The notes below the pieces were generated by a model. It was given only the letters and a program-made list of their open reading frames with translations, was not told the DNA's origin and made no database searches. A program made the position numbers and the translations under genes. From Symbiodinium natans (lineage: Eukaryota > Sar > Dinophyceae > Suessiales > Symbiodiniaceae): a DNA stretch of 64,000 bases. Of the stretch, positions 20,892 through 30,100 are shown piece by piece. Positions within the stretch are counted from its first letter, which is position 1. Each line of letters begins with the position of its first letter. The stretch spans positions 1 through 64,000 of the forward strand of contig CAJNDS010000542.1 in the NCBI GenBank assembly GCA_905221605.1, written 5' to 3'.

Positions 20892-21539
20892 GAGGACTCC
20901 AGGGAAGAGCTGGTTTGAGGGTGGGCACTTGTGCGCCAGGTTGACTGGTGAACCCTGTGCTCGGAGCTACTCCACTGGCTGACCACCATGGAGTGCCCTG
21001 GGCCGGTCTGGCCTGGATTGTTCTTGCTGTTAAGTCCCCACTGGCTGACCACCATGGGGCATATGCGCATCTTTCATCCCCCCTTGGGAGTCTGGCTTGC
21101 AACATCCTTTCGCCATTGAGTGTTGGTTGTCTTTCCTTGACAACGATTAAGCGATCCGAACCTCGTCTGATGACCTCGGGTTGACTAACCGCTGTCGCAC
21201 CAGTGGCTGCATGATGGTGATTTTGTGAATCTGGCAACGTCGCATTTTGCGAATCCCCACAAGCTCTGTGCTTCCTTGTGCACCGGGACTTCATTGACGA
21301 CCTCGAGTACTGAGTCCGTGGGGTATCTAGTAGTTTAGCGCGACTGCTCGCTTTGTTTCTTCGGTGTCTGTTCTTTGGTGGTTTCGTGTTGTGTCTGGCG
21401 GGTTGTGTGCGCTGACTCTGTTTCGCCCTTTTCGTCGAGCCCAACAAGACCGGCCTACTGTGCTACTGATGTAGTAAAGAGGCGCCAGAGGGAAAAAAAA
21501 GATTCCGCAGCCGGAAGACGCAGTAGAACATCACATTGA
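20892..21539. other. Spacer before the viral block
   Basis: No confident gene. A 20-bp direct repeat, CCACTGGCTGACCACCATGG, occurs at 20972-20991 and 21038-21057. A T-rich segment at 21330-21430 has no coding character. The G+C content rises abruptly to the right of about 21,500. Confidence 0.5.
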
Positions 21540-21544
21540 CAGCA

Positions 21545-21812
21545 CTGCTCCCGGTCGGTGTTGACCCCCAGCTTGTCGCGGATGTAATCCTTGACAGGCT
21601 GCCAGGCGGAGTCGACCTACCGAGGGCGAGAAAACAAAGATGCGCTCAAAGCAGCCCCTGTACTGTTCCAAAATCATTGAGACAAGAAGCACCGTCTTCC
21701 CGGAAGCCGACGGGGCGCACAGGATCCCATTGGCGGGGGGCTTGCAAACCACGGGGTCAGGCGGCTGCTTGACGGAGTACTCAGGCGTCTTGAAGAGACG
21801 CACCTTCCCCAT
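21545..21812 (-). pseudogene. A32-type genome-packaging ATPase, N-terminal fragment
   Basis: Starts at the ATG of MGKVRLFKTPEYS. A P-loop follows (ILCAPSASGKTVLLVS) and then the strand IFVFSPSV, a pairing typical of the FtsK/HerA-type packaging ATPases of poxviruses, other large DNA viruses and polinton-like viruses. After SPSV a one-base frameshift is needed. The continuation DSAWQPVKDYIRDKL then matches the expected family pattern. The reading stops making sense near 21,545, before the Walker B region, so only about a third of the protein remains. The start codon lies 32 bp inside the 3' end of the methyltransferase gene, a compact viral-style overlap. In its relatives the protein pumps DNA into the capsid. 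Confidence 0.75.
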
Positions 21813-22423
21813 TTACCCCAAGCGTTGCGCTCGCGATCTCGTCGCACAGCGCCGGCGGGATGGAGTAGAGCTGGTCCCGCGAGTTGCTGCCCTGCCGCCC
21901 CTTCGTGGTGGGCCCTCGCTGCGCAGCCTCGGGGTGCCTGGTGCCTTGGAAGGCCTCGCAGCGGTCGCCCTTGCGGCAGGGGCCCTGGGAGGGGGTCCAG
22001 GGCAGGTTGTGCCACACCGCCGTGGGCTTCTTGTAGCGGAAGCCGTACTTGCAGTACGTGACCCTGTCCATGTGCAGCCCCTGCATGTAGGGGCGAGTCT
22101 TGAGGCGCCCGGTGCTGGGGTTCTCGATAGCCCACCACTTGGGCTTGAGGTAGTCGATGATCTCGAGCGTCTTGAGCTCCAGTGCGTCCCCGACCGGCAG
22201 GTTGCGGGGCCGCTTCTTGAGGGCGATGCTGAACTCGGTGCAGCAGGGCGAGGCCCAGACCATGTCGAAGTGCCTGGGCTCGATTGTAGTCCCACTGCAG
22301 GATGTCGGAGCAGATGGTTGGATTGGCTTTTGGGTTGCTGTCAAGACTCGTTACCTGCCAGCCACGGGCCTCGAAGGCACGGCCGACCGACCCCGTGCCG
22401 CTGAACAGCTCCAGGAGCCTCAT
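21781..22423 (-). pseudogene. Cytosine-C5 DNA methyltransferase with one frameshift
   Basis: The frame opens with MRLLELFSGTGSVGRAF, the SAM-binding motif I of C5 methyltransferases, followed by the acidic motif II (SLDSNP) and SDILQWDY. A single-base frameshift near 22,285 moves to the frame carrying motif IV (DMVWASPCCTEFS), where the catalytic cysteine is kept but the usual PPC is PCC. IIDYLKPKWWAIENPSTG and the tail DQLYSIPPALCDEIA follow. It is short (about 210 residues) and appears to lack a separate large target-recognition domain, as in many viral and phage enzymes. It would methylate cytosine in viral or host DNA. The ATG at 22421-22423 lies 140 bp from the divergent plus-strand gene, so 22424-22563 is likely a shared promoter region. 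Confidence 0.8.
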
Positions 22424-22563
22424 TTGATGAAGGGAAAGAAAATGCCCACAGCACCAGCAGGCAGGCCAGCAGGGCCAGCTTGACCCCCACGCATTCCGCG
22501 GTGGAGAGCGGGGACGCCGCGCGTTCAGCGGGCGGCATTGTATTTGTTTGGGGGAAGAAAACG
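22424..22563. promoter_or_regulatory. Probable divergent promoter region
   Basis: A 140-bp gap separates the divergent starts of the methyltransferase (minus) and the unknown plus-strand gene. An A-rich stretch (AAGGGAAAGAAAATG) lies next to the methyltransferase start and GGGGGAAGAAAACG next to the other. No TATA-like element is certain. Confidence 0.35.
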
Positions 22564-23179
22564 ATGAGCTCAGCGCAGCAAGCCGCGCCAACCATGGCGA
22601 TCCAGCTGGGAGAGCTTCTGACCAACGCCAAGGGCGGCAAGAGTGTGCCCCTGCGCGGCGAGGGCAGCGGCCCGCCAGTGTGGCAGTCCGCCGAAGTTCA
22701 GAAGATCATCTGGCAGCCCGCCGCCTTCAACGACCCCGAGGCCAAGCGCGTGCCCGTCTGCCTCGAGCCCGAGGAGACCGCGGTGGCGCAGCTCCAGGAG
22801 ATCGAGCGGCAGGTGGTGGAGCTGCTCTCGCAGCAGTCCTTCCGCGACTCCAAGATCTTCGGCAAGGGCCTGGTGCCCCACGAAGTGGAGGCCCGCATGC
22901 AGTCCTGCCTGAAAGACCAGCTCCCGGGGCAACAGCTTCGTCAAGTTCAAGCTGAACTGGGACCGCGTGCGCATCTGGGACACCAGCGGCCAGCCGCTGC
23001 CGGACCCCGGCGACCTGGCCGGCCGGAGCTGCAAGCTCAAGGTGGAGCTGCGCCAGTGCTGGCTCATGCCGCCGAGCTGGGGGATCTTGATGGTCACCGA
23101 CCTCCAGCTCAGCGCTCGTGGCCCGCGAGGTGGCGCAGCTCGAAGTGCGGGCAGGGTGAGGCCCTGGCAGCTGGCGTAG
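22564..23179 (+). pseudogene. Unknown viral-block protein, candidate ssDNA-binding protein
   Basis: Starts at MSSAQQAAPTMAIQLGELL. Residues about 40-120 are charged and helical (ELLSQQSFRDSKIFGKGL). An extra G near 22,931 shifts the frame; in the corrected frame the C-terminal half reads NSFVKFKLNWDRVRIWD, then KLKVELRQCWLMPPSWGI and MVTDLQL. Alternating aromatic and basic beta-strands of this kind would suit an OB-fold single-stranded-DNA-binding protein working with the polymerase and helicase, but I cannot prove homology. It is the only plus-strand gene of the block and converges on the helicase; its last 25 or so codons lie antisense to the helicase 3' end. Confidence 0.55.
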
Positions 23180-24170
23180 GTGATGGCGTGGCAGAGCCGC
23201 GTGTGGCGCAGGAGCTCCGCGTGCGTGAAGCGCTCCCCCGTCTCGAGCTTCACGCTCTCCGGGCTCGCTTCTGACACAGTGACGAAGCAGCCCTTGGCCA
23301 CTTTTCCCCCCGCGCCCACGAGGCGCAGGCCCGGCCAGACTCGCATGGTCTGCGGGCTGTTCTCGTAGCGCAGGGTCACCGCTCCTTCCGGCGCCATCCT
23401 CCGGTTGTGCTGCTCGTTGAGCCGCATGCGGTTCGCGTGGCTGATCACCAGGCAGGTGTCGGGCTGCCCCCGCCTCGGGAAGCGCTCCCGGGCCAGCTGC
23501 AGGGCCTCGTGCAGCGGCGGCTCCTCCGCCTCGTCCACCCTCAAGTACTGAAGGAAGCCGAAGATGGCCCCGTCGCTCCGGTGGTTCTCCGTGAGCTCGT
23601 GATAAAACCCGCCCGCCAGGTCGTGGAGCAGCCGGGACCTCTTGAGGGGCTTCGTCACCGGCGCACCCCCCAAAGCGTCCAGCACTGTCGGCAGCTGTTG
23701 GAAGTCGCCCAGGAGGAGGAACTTCACCTTAGGGTTCAGGGACAGCTCCGCGATGTCGGCCCAGAGGCTGGAGTCCAGCTGCGTGATCTCCTCGATGACC
23801 AATCGGTCCAGCTCGCAGCTCCCGTTGCGGATGCTCCTCCGAACGAAGCGGTCTGCCGTCTGCGCTCCCGCGCCCAGGTTCTGCACGGAGCAGTGAGTCT
23901 TGCTGACCAGCTTCACCACCTCCCCGAGCTCGCAGAGCTGCGCCACGATCTGGCGCGCCAGGTGCGTCTTGTCGGTGCCGGGCATGCCGGAGAGGAGCAG
24001 GCTCTTGCCGTTGAGGCAGTGCAGGAGGGGGTCCTCCACGCGCTGCCAGCCCGGCGGCCAGTCCAGGTAGGGCGCCTCGATGCGCGGCTCCCGGTACTGG
24101 CCCTCCAGGCTCTTGCACTCCTCGAAGCGGTACACGGGTGTGCCGTCGGGGTGCTTCCGGGCCGTGAGCG
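23095..24170 (-). pseudogene. Superfamily-1 (PIF1/RecD-like) DNA helicase part
   Basis: Motifs in order: Walker A GMPGTDKTHLAR (residue about 55 of this part), Walker B LVIEEITQLD, motif III LLLGDFQQLPTV, motif IV region ELTENHRS, and the late motif ITYASCQGLTL. In Walker A the invariant glycine before lysine is aspartate, a change expected to abolish ATP binding. After CQGLTL a deletion and frame changes remove the usual final motif; remnants RHL and ATSAELEV remain to about 23,095. Upstream, the frame joins the polymerase through a single-base loss in an A-run near 24,178, so helicase and polymerase were probably one polypeptide. A helicase of this type would unwind DNA for viral replication. 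Confidence 0.78.
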
Positions 24171-25627
24171 GAACTTTTTGGGCAGGTCCTGGAAGACCAG
24201 GCAGTCCGTTTTAAGCGCGACGACGTAGCGCGGGGGCACCTGCTGGAGGTGGCGGCGGATCTTCGCGACGGCCACGTGCTCCTGGGCCATGACGTAGTCG
24301 TGGAGCGGCCGCAGCGTGTAGTTGCTGAAGAGCTCCGTGGCGTAGATGTGGTCCCAGTGCACCTTGCCGGCGGCGTCGGTGAAGGTCTGGCGCCACTGGC
24401 AGCCAGTGGCGTCCAGCTCGTGGTTGCTGGTGCGCATGCTGTAGACCAGGTCCTGGTTCCGGACCCAGAGCCCTATGAGCGCATTGACGCTGAGCTTGGC
24501 CATGTGCTCCTCGCCCTCTGGCCAGGCGTCCTCCATCTTCTCCAGGGCCTGGGCGAGGCACCGGGGCTCCACGTGCGCTGTGGCGTCCAGGGACCACTTG
24601 AAATCGCTCCAGGTCGCCTGGTTTGTTTCCAGCAGGTATGCGGCCGCGGGCTTGGAGTACCAGCCCCGGCCCAGGTAGGGGAGCTTCCGAAGCAGGGCTT
24701 GCCGGTCGTCGCAGTGCAAGTCCACGTAGGTCAAATCCGCCAGGTGCCCCTCCCGCGCGTGCTCCACAGAATCCAATGGGCTGAAGACGGGCAGGGGGAA
24801 GGTCGCGTTGGCCAGGGCGTTCTTGCGGCAGCGCACACGTCCACGCCCCAGCAGACCCGCTCGGGGTCGCGCTTCGCCAGCTTGCAGACCAGCGGCGGCG
24901 GGCGCGGGCTCTGCACGTAGGCCTCGTGCACGCTGCGGCAGACACGGCTCTCCAGGCAAGCCGTTCGGGAGGACTCCAGCAGCGTCTTGGTGCGGTGGCA
25001 CTCCAGGCACAGGGCCTGCAGCACTTGCTCCTGGCCCTCCACGGCCTGTGCACAGGGACCACGTGGTCGAACTCACATAAGCCCAGCTCGATGGGTGCGG
25101 AGCAGAGCTTGCACAGGTGGTTCTGCTCCTCCAAGATGTGGTCCCGGCTCCCGCGCGCGTCCAGGCGCCTCGCTTTGAGGAGGTGCTGGAAGGCTTCGGT
25201 GGCGGCGCCCGCCAGGCGCTGGCCTCGGTACTCCAGCCCTAGCTGCTGCATCCAGGCCCGAAGGATCTCGGCGTATTCGGGGTACTGCGTGACGACGCAG
25301 TCGGGGGCGTCCCTGACGCGGAGGCGGAGGGCCCGCCAGTCGCACAGGGAGCGCATGGTCACCTTGGGCTGGTGGCCCTGCGCGAGCAGCGTGGCCCGGA
25401 CCTTTCGCAGGTCCTCGGCCCAGAAGTGGCCCGACTCGATGCGGCCAGCCCAGGGCCGCCACTCGGAGAAGGGCGGCGCCGTGGAGCGAGACCGCCCGGG
25501 CCGACTTGTAAAAGTAGGCGTGCCCCTGGTAGCAGGTGAAGGCCACGGCCTTGTTCTCCTTGACGGGCGGCTGGTGGGCGTCGATGAGCTGGCCGCCGCA
25601 GCTGACGAAGAACATGGGAGCGCCGCG
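24171..25627 (-). pseudogene. Family-B DNA polymerase with HNH nuclease insert
   Basis: From the N-terminal end: a segment ending AVAFTCYQGHAYFYKSARAV (frameshift near 25,490), then an HNH nuclease motif (CKLCSAPIELGLCEFDHVVPV near 25,060-25,125 and CLECHRTK near 25,000), then polymerase motifs. Motif A is GVDV plus RCRKNAL across a frameshift near 24,828. Motif B is AKLSVNALIG (about 24,485) and motif C is LKTDCLVF (about 24,200), where TD replaces the usual DTD. The region PVFSPLDSVE to PYLGRGWY matches the palm pattern of polymerases of polinton-like and large viruses. The usual exonuclease motifs are not clear. It would replicate the viral genome. At least three frameshifts are needed to read it through. 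Confidence 0.75.
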
Positions 25628-26542
25628 CTAGGCGCAGAACTCCCGGACCTCCAGCGCGGTGGTGCCCCGCTCCTCCCAGCCCTTGTCGCAGATGGCGTCG
25701 AAGTCACTCAGGACCTCGGGCAGGGGGAGCTGCAGCAGCTCCGCCAGCTGCCGGGCCACGCAGAGCGGTCGCCTCTAGCTTCGAAGGCGCTGGGCAGAAT
25801 CTCGGAGCCGTTGTACAGCTGGTAGCTGATTTCCTGGAGCGCGCCCATGGGCTGCCGGAGGGCGACCTCCGTCTGCGCCCGGTTGTCGATGGCCTGCAGG
25901 GTCTGGTTGGAGAAGGCCCAGTCCCGGTTGGCGTCGTAGCGGTACGTCTCCTGACTGAGCTCCATGATCGGGTCGCCGTCGTTCGTTCGGGTTGCCCGGC
26001 TGCGCCAGCGCGGCTGCCTTCACGCGGGCGTGGGCCTGCGCGTCGCTGAGGCCGCTGGACTGGCGGGAGAGGCTGCCGTTGACCACGGTCACGGGCAGGA
26101 AGTCCTCGCGCATGTAGGCCCGCCCGGCGTTGCGGCCGCGCTGCCGGGTGCCCGTGATGCGGACGGGGACGTGGGCCAGCCACTCCGTGTACTTGTCGCG
26201 GAAGAAGGATTTCCCGAGTTTGGTGAGGCGGTAGCTGCCGTCGGGCTGCAGCGAGCGCACGGGCTTCTTGAGGCCTGAGCGGAGGAGGATGTAGTCTGTG
26301 GGGCCTTCGCGGATCAGGGGCTGTTGCTCGTCGAATTGTCTGGAGGGGGGGCGGCCTCCCAGGAGGCCGTAGTAGAACTGGCCCGCTCTGGTGAGCTCGC
26401 CGTTGGGGCGGGACAGGAGGACCTCGCGCAGGCGGTTGTTGGCGAGCGGGAGCCGCTGCGAGCCCTGGGCGTTCGTCCTCGCTCTGACGCCGCCCTGGGC
26501 CGCTCGGCGGATGGCTTCTCGTTGCTGTGCCCAACTAGACAT
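25628..26542 (-). pseudogene. N-terminal domain upstream of the polymerase
   Basis: Starts at the ATG of MSSWAQQREAIRR. It contains ELTRAGQFYYGLLGG, PTDYILLRSGLKKPVRS and LTKLGKSFFRDKYTEWL, then a frameshift near 25,975 leads to MELSQETYRYDANRDW, and another near 25,775 to CVARQLAELLQLPLPEV. The frame ends at a TAG (25628-25630), but the same frame continues beyond it into the polymerase after four codons (RGAP, then MFFVSCGGQL). This is either an independent gene followed immediately by the polymerase gene, or the N-terminus of one very large protein interrupted by a nonsense mutation. The domain is not recognised. A basic, arginine-rich character suggests nucleic-acid contact. Confidence 0.6.
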
Positions 26543-26606
26543 GATTTTCTATACGGGGAGTCGGCGGTCTGGGCGGATGAACGCGCGGCCTGGCAAAACA
26601 AGGCAG

Positions 26607-26676
26607 GTGGCAACATTTGGGTGGCAACATTTGGGTGGCAACATTTGGGTGGCAACATTTGGGTGGCAACATTTGG
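26607..26676. repeat. 14-bp minisatellite next to the viral block
   Basis: Five uninterrupted copies of GTGGCAACATTTGG start at 26607, 26621, 26635, 26649 and 26663. They begin 65 bp outside the start codon of the last viral-block ORF. Confidence 0.95.
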
Positions 26677-26688
26677 GTGGCCGGGGAC

Positions 26689-26710
26689 CAAGGTCGGAAT
26701 TCCGACCTTG
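26689..26710. repeat. 22-bp perfect palindrome
   Basis: The arm CAAGGTCGGAA is followed directly by its exact complement, with no spacer, centred on a GGAATTCC core. It follows the 14-bp minisatellite by 12 bp. Confidence 0.93.
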
Positions 26711-26712
26711 CA

Positions 26713-27100
26713 AAAAAACGGGCAGCATTCTGTTCCCCAAGAGACCCCCGGATCCCAGGAAAATGGCTCCCCGAAAAAACGGGCAGCATTTCCCCAGGGC
26801 GGGGACCCAGGTGTGTGGGGTTTGGGGTGTTCGGAGCCGCCCCATTCCCTGGACGGCTCCCAGGCTCCCCAGCCTGCGCGAGCTTCACAGGAGGCGATGG
26901 GTTACGCATGGCCCCATCTGAACCCTAAGCGTCGGGTACCTCCTCCACTCGCTGGACCGCCGGGCCGCGACCCAGAGCCTCCCCCCGCAAGCGAGGTTCC
27001 TCGGCTCTGGGCTGCAGCTCAGCGTGCCCACTAGGATAGACGACGACGACACGACGGCGACACGACGGCGACGACGCTTGTACAGTTGGCTCAAGCCCCT
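26713..27100. other. Non-coding flank of the viral block
   Basis: A 17-bp motif (AAAAAACGGGCAGCATT) occurs twice about 62 bp apart (near 26,713 and 26,775). A GAC/GGCGAC-type short repeat lies at 27,030-27,075. No gene is recognised. G+C declines here toward the level of the surrounding genome. Confidence 0.55.
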
Positions 27101-30100
27101 GTGGGGCTCCGTGTACAGTTGCTTTGAAAAAAACCCTAAACCTTAAAACCCCCCCTCTTTTGCCCCGAAACCCCAAAACGGATCAAAAAAACTCCTTGGT
27201 GAGGTCTGTGCGTGGCCGTAAATTTTGATCCTGCCAAGACTGCTTTGTGGGCATTGTACTTGAACACAGAGGAGCGGCAATCTGGGGCTGAGCCTCCTAT
27301 CGCTTCGGTTTTGTTGGGTCACAAAAGTGCGTTGTAGGAACTTGGTCAACCTTGTAGTTGGTTTCCCAGTTGTCCGACCACATGTGCAGAATCTACAAGG
27401 CTGCAACATGAACTGGCAATGGTCCGATGCGTGAGAAATACTGCTTTGTCGTCAACATGAAGTGAGAGAGGGTTCCTGACACCACACAGACTTGAGCGAG
27501 CTCGTGCTGAACTCAGCCCGGCTCCTCATGACAAGCAGAAAGTCAGAAACACAGCAACATGCGTGTCTGTTGATGCAGTTTAGGATGATTAGGTTTCAGT
27601 GTGAAAAGTGGGATTGTAGGGGGGGATGGGGGGCTCTCGGCCGGCTCCCCTACTCAGAGGTTTATAGGTAGCGAAAAATGGGTTATAAGGACCCCAAATA
27701 GGGTTACAACTTCATAGTTACCCTATTATACTTTATGACACCCACTAGATGTACCCATGAACCACTGTAGGATCAAACCATCGACGAGCGGTGCGGGGAT
27801 TGGGAGACAAAGTGCCGTGTTGTGTCAGGTGCTGCAAAAGTTGCGAAAGTGTGTAAGGCTGTGACTTTCAACAATAAGCCCATATTCCCGATTTTTTGGG
27901 GGTATAAGACCTTCATGTTGGGGATTCTGCAGGCTTAGGAAGGCAGGCGCCGTGGCCTCAGAAAGCAGGCTTTATGCATGGGGATTCATGACGAGCGCTT
28001 CGCCAAATTCTTAATGCAAAAAGCGGGCATGGTTAATTTGATCTTGACTTGATGCAGCAAATGTGGGGGAAACTCCTTGTTTTGGTTGCAGACATTTGGG
28101 CTCCGTACCCTGACTGAAGCTCGCTGTCGCCGCAAACCCTTAGGGATTGATCGTGAATATCAACAAGCTTCGGGGTTGTGAAGGCTTGTGGTGTGCTTCC
28201 GGCCTTCCTGGAAGTCATGCCTGCTTGTTGTAGTGCAGGTTTGCGTCTTGATACTTTCAACATCTGATGAGACACAAGCATGCTTTTGATGCGTCTAGTC
28301 CTAGTGCATTTGTTTCTTTAGAGATCGACCGTGCTTGTTTTGCCATGCCCCAAGCATGCGACCAGGCCTGTCTGGTTCAGCATTGGGTAGGGACCCATGG
28401 GGCAGGGCATTGACGACATCAAAGCCCAAAGCTCCACCTAGCGGCACAAGCACGGTTTTGAAGGACGCCCCCAAGAAGAACCATACCGTTACCCATGTTC
28501 CCCACGCTAGGTTCCCAGCGTGCCGCTCACCCCACGCAATGTGTCACTCCAGCATCCTCGGCCTAGAGTTGATAAGTTGAGAAGCCTGAAAGCGCAAATC
28601 CCAAACCATTGTGCCGTTTTGGCAGGTGTCATGGTGGTCGAGGATGTGGGGGTGTTGCTCACAGGTGGAACCCAATGCGTGGTGCTGATGTCACATGAGG
28701 ATGTATTTTCATCCGTCAAGAATTAGGTCTTGGCAACAGCCAGGGGGGTTGTAGATGCGTGCAGCTGTTGGTCTGCCTGCGCCAATAACTGCGAAATGAA
28801 CGTTGCTGAAGTGCTGCTGCAGCCTGGATCCAGGCGGAATGGGACCCCTGCGATTCGGAGCTGGTTGTAGAAAGCTCGCCATCTGCGAAGGCTCTCAGAT
28901 GGATCGACCTGAGGATGTTTTTCTCTGCTTGTGGAGTCCATTGTATCCCCATAGGCTCGAGGAATTGCAAGGCTACAAATGTTTGGAGAGATTCACAAAC
29001 CACATTCACATTTCATGGTTAGGAGAGCGGAATAGAGCTTGTGGAAGGCCTCTGCAATGCCAAGCGCTAGCTTGGATGCGCTGCCGGAGGGGCCACCCGA
29101 TTGCAAGATCTCCAGGGTTTGGGCTAACGTCTGCGCAGTATGTCATGTCAATGAACCCGGCTGAAAACATGTCTGTAAGATGCTGGCAGCTTGCGATGCT
29201 GTAGCAGTGGGGTTTTCGAGGGAGGAGCGGAAGCTCCGAAAGCAACTTTGTAGCCCTGGTTGGGTCCTCTGTATTTTCCTTCCTACCGTCCGTAGACATG
29301 ACATGTGTTTTTGTAAGGCAGGTCCCCCAGACGAGTCCTCAAGATCAGGACCATCAATGAGGAACTTTGTATTTGATCATGTATTTTCAGAACGTGGTCT
29401 TGGTGTTGCCTGATAGGTTATAGGCGATGTTCAGCCCGCAAGGAGCTCTGGGCTTAAGATTGGCCCCTCAGCCTAAATCCAGGAAACTTCTCAAGTGCAT
29501 AGGTTTGCTGAGCAGATCGGCGACTACTTCACTGTCCTTGCCTTTGCTTAGTGCGCGTGTGTGAAGATTTCTTTCTTTTGTTCTTGGATGAATCCCGGAT
29601 CCACGTGCACGGCCCAGGTGTTGTGAGTTTTTGAGCCGCGCTTGAGGTGATGGATTTCTTGCCGATGCGGGCGACATGCCTGCAGCTTTCATCCCCGAAG
29701 GCAGGAATGTCGGAATCAATCAGTTATCCCAAGAGCTATTCTTTCAAAAAACGAACCTACAGCACAGTCCTGATGTTCTGGTCACGTTCTGGATTTGCTG
29801 CGAACGCTAAACCCAAAGCATTGAAGGAACTTAAGACTTTGAGGTGCGCAGGTCACAGCAAAGCGATGCTACATATCCTAAGTGATTCTGAAATATTCTG
29901 AACTTGAACTTGAACCATGATGTTTAGGTCAACTGGCAGCAGCAGATTCCGCAAGAATAGGCCTTACTGGTCTTGCTAGGGTTCATTTTGAGTTGTGTAT
30001 CTTTCCTGCTTGCCTTCCTTGTCAACTTGTTCAGTTTGTGGAGTTTCGGGATGTTTCGGGACATGTTTGGTTCTCCTGTCAGAGATCTAAGATATTTGGC

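Larger units (their letters stand above)
21540..26545. mobile_element. Endogenous DNA-virus element (polinton-like or NCLDV-like), partial
   Basis: A compact cluster of virus-hallmark genes in DNA that is visibly much richer in G+C than both flanks. Reading from the right on the minus strand: an unknown N-terminal domain, family-B DNA polymerase with HNH insert, SF1 helicase, then (after a convergent plus-strand gene) a C5 methyltransferase overlapping a packaging ATPase. The ATPase gene is cut off at about 21,545, marking a truncated left end. No capsid, integrase or terminal inverted repeat was identified. Several single-base frameshifts and one in-frame TAG indicate decay after integration, or uncorrected long-read errors. 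Host context is algal. Confidence 0.82.

Noticed and set aside
21640-22404. 254-residue plus-strand ORF
   Set aside because: Antisense to the packaging ATPase and methyltransferase; an open shadow frame caused by high G+C.
23407-24228. 273-residue plus-strand ORF
   Set aside because: Antisense to the helicase, whose motifs on the minus strand are unambiguous.
24926-25825. 299-residue plus-strand ORF
   Set aside because: Antisense to the polymerase/HNH region; high-G+C shadow.
21540-26545. Bacterial contamination as the source of the GC-rich block
   Set aside because: An A32-type packaging ATPase next to a PolB-helicase is a viral, not bacterial, combination, and no ribosome-binding sites or bacterial operon spacing are seen; an assembly chimera still has to be excluded with reads.
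29468-29719. Minus-strand peptide with VADLLSKPM, resembling the end of a copia RNase H
   Set aside because: Spacing to the preceding motif is too short and no reverse transcriptase or integrase was seen nearby; kept only as a remark.
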